Position numbers and translations under genes: made by a program. 64,000 nt of DNA from CAWKEY01 sp963696315 (lineage in GTDB: Bacteria > Pseudomonadota > Gammaproteobacteria > Methylococcales > Methylomonadaceae): NCBI GenBank assembly GCA_963696315.1, contig CAVOJU010000012.1:1-64000 (forward strand), in the 5' to 3' direction. Under the pieces are notes generated by a model. The model did no database searches, was not told the origin of the DNA, and saw only the letters and a list, made by a program, of their open reading frames with translations. Below, in pieces: positions 1-7,383 of this stretch (positions within the stretch are counted from its first letter, which is position 1; each line of letters begins with the position of its first letter).

Positions 1-38
1 ATCAGCTCAACGGCCTTGCTAAGGCCGGCTTGCAATGA
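1..38 (+). pseudogene. 3' end of a second rmd copy (partial at window edge)
   Basis: The first 40 bases are identical, in inverted orientation, to the end of rmd at 8,959-8,998. They encode the last residues of Rmd (QLNGLAKAGLQ) and a TGA stop at 36-38. Identity stops right after the stop codon. The rest of this copy lies outside the window, so it cannot be told whether it is intact. It shows that the inverted duplication involves rmd as well as gmd-wzm-wzt, and that the left copy has no acyltransferase gene between rmd and gmd. Confidence 0.7.
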
Positions 39-140
39 TCATCGGACTATCACTTGGATCAACACTACCAATCACTAGCCGGAATGCTGTCTATGCCGTC
101 CACCGGCCACTCCGCAGCACGACCGGAGCCTGTCCTCTGA

Positions 141-212
141 TTGCTCGAAGAAGCGCAATATGCTATTTTAGCGGGTCAGCTCAATGGCCTTTCCATACCC
201 GGCGTTGAATGA
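141..212 (+). pseudogene. Remnant of an Rmd-like C-terminus upstream of gmd (left arm)
   Basis: In frame, 23 codons read LLEEAQYAILAGQLNGL then SIPGVE and a TGA stop. The core QLNGL and its spacing to the stop match the end of Rmd (DILEDQLNGLAKAGLQ). An in-frame TGA lies just upstream, so this is a decayed fragment and not a gene. The same remnant is in the right arm at 7,408-7,479. It suggests an rmd-type gene once sat directly in front of gmd, as in Pseudomonas rmd-gmd. Confidence 0.4.
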
Positions 213-237
213 TTAAGCAAAAAAACTGGCGGAAAAC

Positions 238-1219
238 ATGACAAAAAAAGCACTGATTACCGGAATTACTGGCCAGGACGGCGCCTATCTTGCTCAATGG
301 TTGCTGCAGAACAATTACAGCGTTTACGGGCTGATTGCCCGGAGAAGCACAGATACTCTGTGGCGTCTTAGAGAGCTGGGCATTGCTGAGCATATTCAGC
401 TCATCAACGGCGATGTGACGGACCCGACTTCGTTAATCAGAGCCATGCAAGCCACTCAGCCCGACGAAGTGTATAACCTCGCCGCACAAAGTTTTGTCGG
501 CAGCTCTTGGGATCAACCCCTGCTTTACTGCGCAAGTCACCGGTGTTTCCGTTACCAACCTTCTCGAAGCAGTGCGCATCGTCAATCCCCAGGCCCGCTT
601 TTACCAGGCGTCCACCAGCGAAATGTTTGGCCTCATTCAAGCCGAACGGCAAAGCGAAACGACACCGTTTTATCCGCGCAGCCCCTATGGTGTAGCCAAG
701 CTTTACGGCCACTGGATAACCATCAACTACCGGGAAAGCTACGAACTACATGCTTCAAGCGGCATACTTTTCAACCATGAATCTCCCTTGCGCGGTCTTG
801 AATTTGTCACTCGTAAAGTTACCGACGCTGTTGCCCGTATCAAACAGGGCAAACAAAGGAACTGCGCCTCGGCAATATAGATGCAAAACGCGACTGGGGC
901 TTTGCAGGCGACTATGTCAAGGCCATGTGGCTGATGCTGCAGCAAGACAAATCCCGATGATTACGTCATCGCCACCGGCAAGACCTCTACCGTCCGGGAC
1001 ATGTGTGAAATTGCCTTTCGCCATGAAGGCTTAAACTATTTGGACTACCTGGTCATCGATCCCGCCTTTTTCAGGCCGTCAGAAGTTGAGGTGCTGTTAG
1101 GTGACCCCGCCAAAGCAAAAGCCAAATTAGGGTGGGAGTCAAAAACCAGCCTCGAACAACTCATCAGCATGATGGTAGAGGCCGATATGCGCCGCGTAGA
1201 GCGAGAGACTTATAATTGA
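238..1219 (+). pseudogene. gmd: gmd, broken copy (GDP-mannose 4,6-dehydratase)
   Basis: Frameshifted duplicate of the intact gmd at 6,403-7,383. It starts with the same MTKKALITGITGQDG nucleotide-binding motif and ends with the same C-terminus (RRVERETYN). The frame is lost near 525 (extra base after CCCCTGCT), again near 857 (loss of an A in an A-run) and near 950 (extra base). No piece longer than about half of the enzyme is in one frame, so no active dehydratase is expected from this copy. Many substitutions against the intact copy are C-to-T or G-to-A. Confidence 0.9.
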
Positions 1220-1618
1220 CAGCCCCGCAGCCTAGCGAAGCCGGCTTGGCCAAAAGGGTTGCTCGCTCCATCAGCAATATGACCTTTGTGCCTCGATTGA
1301 TCGAATCTCGACGGGGTGGGGTGCATAAGGCATGCGGATATTTTTTATAAACTTGATTGCTCCCCGATCATTGACCAGGCAAAGCGCATTCCGATATATG
1401 ATCATTAACAAATTCAGGCACTTATGCCGATCTAATGGCTGTACACCCGGCAGAACCATACGCGAATTTCAAATTATACATCAGACCATTTTGCTGTTCG
1501 CTATTGGCCGGACAGCAGTCACTAGCGGCGAGATCAATCAGGAAAATATACGCAGCGATTCGCCCGCGGCGTTTTTAAATGTGCGTTCAGTGGATGCTTT
1601 AATCCGGGATGCCGGCTG
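1220..1618 (+). other. Intergenic region between gmd and wzm, left arm
   Basis: About 400 bases matching 6,004-6,402 of the right arm. No protein family is recognised. An open frame of 95 codons (1,332-1,619) ends in a TGA that overlaps the wzm start (TGATG), as in the other arm, but the residues resemble nothing I know. A leader region with a promoter for wzm is the simplest reading. Confidence 0.4.
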
Positions 1619-2411
1619 ATGGGGAACATATTCAGGGCCTTATGGGCATATCGCGGCTTTATTGTCGGTAGCGTCAAGCGCGAATTTCAGTCCAAGTACC
1701 GCAATTCTCTGCTGGGCGCGTTGTGGACAGTGCTCAATCCATTGGCCATGATCACCGTTTACACCGTAATCTTCTCACAAATCATGCGCGCCAAATTGCC
1801 GGGTGTTGATAGCACATTTGCCTACAGTATCTATCTCTGTACGGGGATACTGATCTGGGGCTTATTCGCAGAAATCGTTATGCGTGCCCAGAACACCTTT
1901 CTTGAACATGCCAACCTGCTCAAGAGCTAAGTTTTCCCAGGCTTTGCCTGCCAGTGGTAGTGGTCGCCAATGCCCTCCTGAATTTCTCCATCGTATTCGC
2001 GATATTCAGCATATTCTTACTGATTTCCGGCAATTTCGTCGGTCTGGTTCACTTGGCGTTATTGCCTGTTGTCGCCATTCTTGTCACCTTTGCCATCGGC
2101 CTGGGCATCTGTCTTGGCGTGCTCAATGTATTCTTCCGGGATGTGGGCCAGTTTTTTGGCACTTCATCCAGTTTTGGTTCTGGCTCACCCCGATCGTTTA
2201 TCCTGTAAGCATCCTGCCAGAATCCGTGCGCTTATGGATGGGTTATAACCCCATGGCTATTCTTATTGCCGCCTGCCAGGATGTGCTCGTGAGCGGAAAG
2301 TGGCCGGTATGGCAAAGTCTGTTGCCCGTAGCCATGCTTGCGCTTGTCTTATGCGCTTTCGGCATGCGCCTGTTTCGTAAGCATGCCGGTGAAATGGTGG
2401 ATGAGCTATGA
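1619..2411 (+). pseudogene. wzm: wzm, broken copy (polysaccharide ABC transporter permease)
   Basis: Duplicate of the intact permease at 5,209-6,003. The first 103 residues are open (MGNIFRALWAYRG and the first membrane segments). A base loss near 1,926 and a G-to-A change then create a stop at 1,928-1,930. A second indel near 2,162 changes the frame again before the C-terminal membrane segments, which end with GEMVDEL. The stop of the last frame still overlaps the mntA start (ATGA). Confidence 0.9.
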
Positions 2412-2793
2412 CCAAGCTCGAAGGCTTAACAAAGTTACTGCAAACCATTCCCGAGCTCGAGTTGGCTATTTTAATAGGGAGTCAGGCATCTCAAACCGCA
2501 ACTGATCAGAGCGATTGGGACATAGCTGTTCGTTGGCAAAAATATATTGACGGATTGGCTGGCCTGGAGCTCTCAAAGCCCTGAAAACAGCAAATTGCCG
2601 ATGCAATCGGGGTACACAAGGATCAAATTGACCTGATTGATATTCCATTGGCTCGATTGGCAATGCGCGCAGTGATTGCCGAAGAAGGCATCGTTCTCAA
2701 GGGAGAGGATACCCTTGGCATGGTGCCACTACCTTCACCCAAACCTGGGGAGAGCTGGAAGACTATTACTGGAGGAAAAGTCATGCGGCTTGA
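2408..2793 (+). pseudogene. mntA: mntA, broken copy (MNT-type antitoxin)
   Basis: Duplicate of the intact antitoxin at 4,829-5,212. The nucleotidyltransferase motif is present (GSQASQTATDQSDWD), but one base is lost after GAGCTCTCA and the frame ends at a TGA at 2,582-2,584, giving 58 residues. A compensating A insertion follows a few bases later. Two further single-base insertions lie near 2,720 and 2,738. The C-terminal half, which in MntA family proteins completes the fold, cannot be made in frame. Confidence 0.85.
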
Positions 2794-3205
2794 TCTCTAT
2801 GAAGCAGAAAGCGAACGGATTGCCAACGAGCAAATGGCTTTGCTCGCAGAGGCAAAACAACGCATTCTGGCGGGCGCACCGCTTTCCCGTCTGGAGCAAA
2901 GTGGCGTGCTGCACGCCCTGCAAGTCCTCATAGAAAATGCCATCGCTAAGGCAAAGCATATCCTTAAAGCGGCAGGCGAGCCGGTACCCGTATCGGCGTA
3001 TGATGCCTTTGCCAGCCTCGAACAGCATGGTGGTATAAGTTGGCAAGAGCTACAGCAGTGGAATTCGGCGATTGGTTTACGCAACCGGATTGTGCATGAC
3101 TACATGAATATTGATATGCAGCTGGTCTATGAACTTATCACTAACGATCGCTTCCAGTTTATCGCCGCATTCCTGCATAAGCCGGTGCAGGCAGCGGCCA
3201 ACTGA
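2783..3205 (+). CDS. hepT: HepT-like HEPN toxin, left-arm copy (intact)
   Basis: This is an open 140-residue gene starting at MRLDLYEAESER after a good ribosome site (GGAGG, 7 bases upstream). It keeps the RX4HXY signature (RNRIVHDY) that defines HepT RNases of the HEPN superfamily, in which the R and H are catalytic and the Y is the residue modified by MntA. It differs from the right-arm copy at a handful of residues (for example YEAES/YQAES, LVYEL/LVSEL). Its own antitoxin gene upstream is broken, so neutralisation would depend on the right-arm MntA. A longer frame starting at 2,648 is a by-product of the mntA frameshifts. Confidence 0.75.
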   Translation: MRLDLYEAESERIANEQMALLAEAKQRILAGAPLSRLEQSGVLHALQVLIENAIAKAKHILKAAGEPVPVSAYDAFASLEQHGGISWQELQQWNSAIGLRNRIVHDYMNIDMQLVYELITNDRFQFIAAFLHKPVQAAAN

Positions 3206-3223
3206 TCTGAAAATCTACTGAAT

Positions 3224-3812
3224 ATGGGCACAATCACCATCGCTAATGTAGGCAAAGCCTACAAACAATATCCTACCCGCTGGTCGCGGCTGGTGGATTG
3301 GCCAGTACCGTTCAGTAAACGCCGTCATCAACTCAAATGGGTCTTGCAGGAAATCAGCTTCAAGGTGAATCCGGGTAAGGCCGTTGGCATCATCGGTATC
3401 AACGGCGCCGGTAAAAGCACTTTGTTGAAAATGATTACCGGCTTTACGTAGGCTACCACAGGCAGCATTACGATTACCGGCCGTGTGGCCGCGCTCTTGG
3501 AGCTGGGCATGGGCTTTCATCCCGACTTTACGGGACGCCAAAACGCCTACATGGCAGGGCAGCTGTTAGGCATGAGTGTTGAAGAAATCACCAGCACTGA
3601 TGCCCGAAATTGAAGCCTTTGCCGAGATTGGCGATTATATGGATCAGCCCGTGCGGGTGTATTCCAGCGGCATGCAGATGCGTGTGGCCTTTAGCGTGGC
3701 GACGGTGCGGCGGCCGGATATTCTGATTGTCGATGAGGCCTTATGGGTCGGCGATGTGTCTACTTTCAGCACAAAAGTTTCGATCGTATCCGCGAATTCC
3801 GCAAGCAAGGCA
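3224..3812 (+). pseudogene. wzt: wzt, broken and truncated copy (polysaccharide ABC transporter ATPase)
   Basis: It begins MGTITIANVGKAYKQYPTRW and has the Walker A motif (GINGAGKST). A C-to-T change makes a TAG stop just after, near 3,450, and an extra A near 3,598 shifts the frame before the signature region (YSSGMQMRVAFSVATV) and Walker B (ILIVDEAL). The sequence runs in the right frame as REFRKQGSTLL up to the palindrome centre and then turns back into the opposite arm. The H-loop and the C-terminal sugar-binding domain of O-antigen Wzt proteins are absent. Confidence 0.88.
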
Positions 3813-4398
3813 GTACCTTGCTTGCGGATTCGCGGATACGATCGAAACTTTTGTGCTGAAAGTAGGCATCGCCCACCGATAAGGCCTCATCGACAATCAG
3901 AATATCCGGTCGCCGCACCGTCGCCACGCTAAAGGCCACACGCATTTGCATGCCGCTGGAATACACCCGCACGGGCTGATCCATATAATCGCCAATCTCG
4001 GCAAAGGCTTCAATTTCGGGCATCAGGCTGGTGATTTCTTCAACACTCATGCCTAACAGCTGCCCTGCCATGTAGGCGTTTTGGCGTCCCGTAAAGTCGG
4101 GATGAAAGCCCATGCCCAGCTCCAACAGCGCGGCCACACGGCCGGTGATCGTAATGCTGCCGGTGGTAGCCTGCGTCGTGCCGGTAATCATTTTCAACAA
4201 AGTGCTTTTGCCGGCGCCATTGATACCGATGATGCCAACGGCCTCACCCGGATTCACCTTGAAGCTGATTTCCTGCAAGACCCATTTGAGTTGATGACGG
4301 GGTTTGCTGAACGGTACTAGCCATTCCACCAGCCGCGACCAGCGGGTAGGATATTGTTTGTAGGCTTTGCCTACATTAGTGATGGTGATTGTGCCCAT
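3766..4398 (-). pseudogene. wzt: wzt, truncated at palindrome centre (ABC transporter ATPase)
   Basis: Nucleotide-binding subunit of a Wzm/Wzt polysaccharide exporter. The start MGTITITNVGKAYKQYP lies 18 bases after hepT. Visible motifs are Walker A (GINGAGKST, about residues 58-66), the signature helix (YSSGMQMRVAF), Walker B (ILIVDEALSVGD) and the start of the D-loop helix (AYFQHKSFDRIRE). A missing base then shifts the frame and translation passes into the opposite arm, ending after 210 residues. Full-length relatives with a C-terminal glycan-binding domain are about 400 residues or more, so about half is absent, including the H-loop histidine. It is unlikely to work as an ATPase unless a complete gene exists elsewhere. 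Confidence 0.85.
3801..3825. repeat. Palindrome centre (fold-back point)
   Basis: The 9-bp stem CAAGCAAGG (3,802-3,810) and CCTTGCTTG (3,816-3,824) encloses a 5-nt loop CAGTA. In the left arm the bases through CCTTGCTT still encode plausible Wzt residues (QGSTLL), so most of this short inverted repeat was probably native wzt sequence. Such a site would let a 3' end snap back and prime on itself, copying the whole arm. Confidence 0.75.
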
Positions 4399-4416
4399 AT
4401 TCAGTAGGTTTTCAGA

Positions 4417-4839
4417 TCAGTTGGCCGCTGCCTGCATCGGCTTATGCAGGAATGCGGCGATAAACTGGAAGCGATCGTTAGTGATAAGTTCAGAGACCAG
4501 CTGCATATCAATATTCATGTAGTCATGCACAATCCGGTTGCGTAAGCCAATCGCCGAATTCCACTGCTGCAGCTCTTGCCAACTGATACCGCCATGCTGT
4601 TCGAGGCTGGCAAAGGCATCATACGCCGATACGGGTACCGGCTCGCCGGCCGATTTAAGGATATGCTTTGCCTTACCGATGGCATTTTCTATGAGGACTT
4701 GCAGGGCGTGCAGCACGCCACTTTGCTCCAGACGGGAAAGCGGTGCGCCCGCCAGAATGCGTTGTTTTGCCTCTGCGAGCAAAGCCATTTGCTCGTTGGC
4801 AATCCGTTCGCTTTCTGCCTGATAGAGATCAAGCCGCAT
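4417..4839 (-). CDS. hepT: HepT toxin (HEPN RNase of MntA/HepT module)
   Basis: Protein of 140 residues, all helical in character. It carries the RX4HXY motif (RNRIVHDY, near residues 105-112) of HepT toxins; in characterised systems (Shewanella) HepT is an RNase and the cognate MntA blocks it by adding AMP to the tyrosine of this motif. The start overlaps the end of mntA by 11 bases and has a strong GGAGG site, so the two are translationally coupled in the order antitoxin then toxin. A longer frame reaching 4,944 lacks a good start. The gene sits between wzm and wzt, which normally lie side by side. Confidence 0.82.
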   Translation of the reverse strand: MRLDLYQAESERIANEQMALLAEAKQRILAGAPLSRLEQSGVLHALQVLIENAIGKAKHILKSAGEPVPVSAYDAFASLEQHGGISWQELQQWNSAIGLRNRIVHDYMNIDMQLVSELITNDRFQFIAAFLHKPMQAAAN

Positions 4840-5212
4840 GACTTTTCCTCCAGTAATAGTCTTCCAGCTCTCCCCAGGTTTGGGTGAGGTAGTGGCACCA
4901 TGCCAGGGTATCCTCTCCCTTGAGAACGATGCCTTCTTCGGCAATCACTGCGCGCATTGCCAATCGAGCCAATGGAATATCAATCAGGTCAATTTGATCC
5001 TTGTGTATCCCGATTGCATCGGCAATTTGCTGTTTCAGGGCTTCTGAGAGCTCCAGGCCAGCCAATCCGTCAATATGTTTTTGCCAACGAACAGCAATGT
5101 CCCAATCGCTCTGATCAGTTGCGCTTTGAGATGCCTGACTCCCTATTAAAATAGCCAACTCGAGCTCGGGAATGGTTTGCAGTAAATTTATTAAACCATC
5201 GAGCTTGGTCAT
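4829..5212 (-). CDS. mntA: MntA antitoxin (minimal nucleotidyltransferase)
   Basis: Protein of 127 residues. It has the minimal nucleotidyltransferase signature GSX10DXD (GSQASQSATDQSDWD, about residues 24-38) that defines MntA-type antitoxins, which modify HepT with AMP. Its start overlaps the stop of wzm (ATGA), and its end overlaps the start of hepT, so the three are one translational chain. It is the only intact antitoxin here for two open hepT copies. Assignment to MntA/HepT rests on both paired motifs being present; target specificity cannot be read from the sequence. Confidence 0.85.
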   Translation of the reverse strand: MTKLDGLINLLQTIPELELAILIGSQASQSATDQSDWDIAVRWQKHIDGLAGLELSEALKQQIADAIGIHKDQIDLIDIPLARLAMRAVIAEEGIVLKGEDTLAWCHYLTQTWGELEDYYWRKSHAA

Positions 5213-6003
5213 AGCTCATCCACCATTTCACCGGCATGTTTACGAAACAGGCGCATGCCGAAAGCGCATAAGACAAGCGCAAGCATGGCTACGGGCAACA
5301 GACTTTGCCATACCGGCCACTTTCCGCTCACGAGCACATCCTGGCAGGCGGCAATAAGAATAGCCATGGGGTTATAGCCCATCCATAAGCGCACGGATTC
5401 TGGCAGGATGCTGACAGGATAAACGATCGGGGTGAGCCAGAACCAAAACTGGATAAAGATGCCAAAAAACTGGCCCACATCACGGAAGAATACATTGAGC
5501 ACGCCAAGACTGATGCCCAGGCCGATGGCAAAGGTGACAAGAATGGCAACAACAGGCAATAACGCCAAGTAAACCAGACCGACGAAATTGCCGGAAATCA
5601 GTAAGAATATGCTGAATATCGCGAATACGATGGAGAAATTCAGGAGTGCATTGGCGACCACTACCACTGGCAGGCAAAGCCTGGGAAAACTCAGCTTCTT
5701 GAGCAGGTTGGCATGTTCAAGAAAGGTGTTCTGGGCACGCATAACGATTTCTGCGAATAAGCCCCAGATCAGTATCCCCGTACAGAGATAGATACTGTAG
5801 GCAAACGTGCTATCAACACCCGGCAGTTTGGCGCGCATGATTTGTGAGAAGATTACGGTGTAAACGGTGATCATGGCCAATGGATTGAGCACTGTCCACA
5901 ACGCGCCCAGCAGAGAATTGCGGTACTTGGACTGAAATTCGCGCTTGACGCTACCGACAATAAAGCCGCGATATGCCCATAAGGCCCTGAAAATGTTCCC
6001 CAT
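5209..6003 (-). CDS. wzm: Wzm-type polysaccharide ABC transporter permease
   Basis: Intact 264-residue ABC-2 permease with about six membrane segments. It starts MGNIFRALWAYRGFIVGSVKREFQSKYRNSLLG, of which the KREFQSKYRNSLLG part is the conserved amphipathic entry helix of this family, and it contains the typical FWFWLTPIVYP loop. With Wzt it would move a complete undecaprenyl-linked glycan to the periplasmic face of the inner membrane. Size matches the family (about 260). It is followed without gap by mntA instead of the expected wzt. The start codon overlaps the stop of a short upstream frame of unknown meaning (TGATG). Confidence 0.92.
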   Translation of the reverse strand: MGNIFRALWAYRGFIVGSVKREFQSKYRNSLLGALWTVLNPLAMITVYTVIFSQIMRAKLPGVDSTFAYSIYLCTGILIWGLFAEIVMRAQNTFLEHANLLKKLSFPRLCLPVVVVANALLNFSIVFAIFSIFLLISGNFVGLVYLALLPVVAILVTFAIGLGISLGVLNVFFRDVGQFFGIFIQFWFWLTPIVYPVSILPESVRLWMGYNPMAILIAACQDVLVSGKWPVWQSLLPVAMLALVLCAFGMRLFRKHAGEMVDEL

Positions 6004-6402
6004 CAGCCGGCATCCCTGATCAAGGCATCCACTGAACGCACATTTAAAAACGCCGCTGGCGAATCGCTGCGTATATTTTCCTGATTGATCTCGCCGCTAG
6101 TGACTGCTGTCCGGCCAATAGCGAACAGCAAAATGGTCTGATGTTTAATTTGAAATTCGCGCATGGTTCTGCCGGGTGTACAGTCATTAGATCGGCATAA
6201 GTGCCTGAATTTGTAAATGATCATATATCGGAATGCGCTTTGCCTGGTCAATGATGGGAGAGCAATCAAGTTTAAAAAATATCCGCATGCCTTATGCGCC
6301 CCACCCCGTCGAGATTCGATCAATCGAGGCACAAGGGTCATATTGCTGATGGAGCGGGGCAACCCTTTTGGCCAAGCCGGCTTCGCTAGGCTAGCGGGGC
6401 TG
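6004..6402 (-). other. Intergenic region between gmd and wzm, right arm
   Basis: About 400 bases with no recognised gene. A 119-codon open frame (6,003-6,362) ends with a TGA overlapping the wzm start. Its last 80 or so codons are also open in the left arm, with several amino-acid changes but no indel there. I see no known domain, and base use does not look strongly coding, so I treat it as leader sequence with a small chance of a short coupled gene. Confidence 0.35.
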
Positions 6403-7383
6403 TCAATTATAAGTCTCTCGCTCTACGCGGCGCATATCGGCCTCTACCATCATGCTGATGAGTTGTTCGAGGCTGGTTTTTGACTCCCACCCTAATTTGG
6501 CTTTTGCTTTGGCGGGGTCACCTAACAGCACCTCAACTTCTGACGGCCTGAAGAAGGCGGGATCGATGACCAGGTAGTCCAAATAGTTTAAGCCTTCATG
6601 GCGAAAGGCAATTTCACACATGTCCCGGACGGTAGAGGTCTTGCCGGTGGCGATGACGTAATCATCGGGACTGTCTTGCTGCAGCATCAGCCACATGGCC
6701 TTGACATAGTCGCCTGCAAAGCCCCAGTCGCGTTTTGCATCTATATTGCCGAGGCGCAGTTCCTTTTGCTTGCCCTGTTTGATACGGGCAACAGCGTCGG
6801 TAACTTTACGAGTGACAAATTCAAGACCGCGCAAGGGAGATTCATGGTTGAAAAGTATGCCGCTTGAAGCATGTAGCTCGTAGCTTTCCCGGTAGTTGAT
6901 GGTTATCCAGTGGCCGTAAAGCTTGGCTACACCATAGGGGCTGCGCGGATAAAACGGTGTCGTTTCGCTTTGCCGTTCGGCTTGGATGAGACCAAACATT
7001 TCGCTGGTGGACGCCTGGTAAAAGCGGGCCTGGGGATTGACGATGCGCACTGCTTCGAGAAGGTTGGTAACGGAAACACCGGTGACTTGCGCAGTGAGCA
7101 GGGGCTGATCCCAAGAGCTGCCGACAAAGCTTTGTGCGGCGAGATTATACACTTCGTCGGGCTGAGCGGCTTGCATGGCTCTGATTAACGAAGTCGGGTC
7201 CGTCACATCGCCGTTGATGAGCTGAATATGCTCAGCAATGCCCAGCTCTCTAAGACGCCACAGAGTATCTGTGCTTCTCCGGGCAATCAGCCCGTAAACG
7301 CTGTAATTGTTCTGCAGCAGCCATTGGGCAAGATAGGCGCCGTCCTGGCCAGTAATTCCGGTAATCAGTGCTTTTTTTGTCAT
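6403..7383 (-). CDS. gmd: GDP-mannose 4,6-dehydratase
   Basis: Intact short-chain dehydrogenase/epimerase of 326 residues. It converts GDP-D-mannose to GDP-4-dehydro-6-deoxy-D-mannose, the substrate of Rmd. Visible are the glycine-rich NAD(P) loop (TGITGQDGAYLA, residues 8-19), the ARRS segment, LAAQSFV, the catalytic YxxxK (SPYGVAKLYGHW) and the family's NHESPLRG motif. The length matches the short bacterial Gmd type. Together with rmd (8,961-9,896), Wzm and Wzt it recalls the Pseudomonas A-band order rmd-gmd-wzm-wzt, which makes D-rhamnan. It lies in the right arm of the palindrome and has a broken twin at 238-1,219. Confidence 0.95.
   Translation of the reverse strand: MTKKALITGITGQDGAYLAQWLLQNNYSVYGLIARRSTDTLWRLRELGIAEHIQLINGDVTDPTSLIRAMQAAQPDEVYNLAAQSFVGSSWDQPLLTAQVTGVSVTNLLEAVRIVNPQARFYQASTSEMFGLIQAERQSETTPFYPRSPYGVAKLYGHWITINYRESYELHASSGILFNHESPLRGLEFVTRKVTDAVARIKQGKQKELRLGNIDAKRDWGFAGDYVKAMWLMLQQDSPDDYVIATGKTSTVRDMCEIAFRHEGLNYLDYLVIDPAFFRPSEVEVLLGDPAKAKAKLGWESKTSLEQLISMMVEADMRRVERETYN

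Larger units (their letters stand above)
125..3810. repeat. Left arm of giant imperfect inverted repeat
   Basis: This arm is the reverse complement of 3,816-7,501, with differences of a few percent by eye (substitutions and 1-2 base indels). It carries gmd, wzm, mntA, hepT and the 5' part of wzt in plus orientation. Most of the genes in this arm are broken. The two arms meet at a 5-nt loop at 3,811-3,815, flanked by a perfect 9-bp stem (CAAGCAAGG / CCTTGCTTG). Outside about position 125 homology to the right arm ends, except for the 40-base rmd tail at 1-40. Confidence 0.92.

Noticed and set aside
2648..3205. 185-residue open frame containing HepT
   Set aside because: The extra N-terminal part is the shifted end of mntA; the real hepT start with GGAGG is at 2,783.
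3566..3932. Separate ABC protein frame of 118 residues at the centre
   Set aside because: It is the shifted 3' part of left-arm wzt read through the palindrome centre, not an independent gene.
4417..4944. 175-residue version of HepT in the right arm
   Set aside because: It overlaps mntA out of frame and lacks a ribosome site; the start at 4,839 follows GGAGG and gives the family length.
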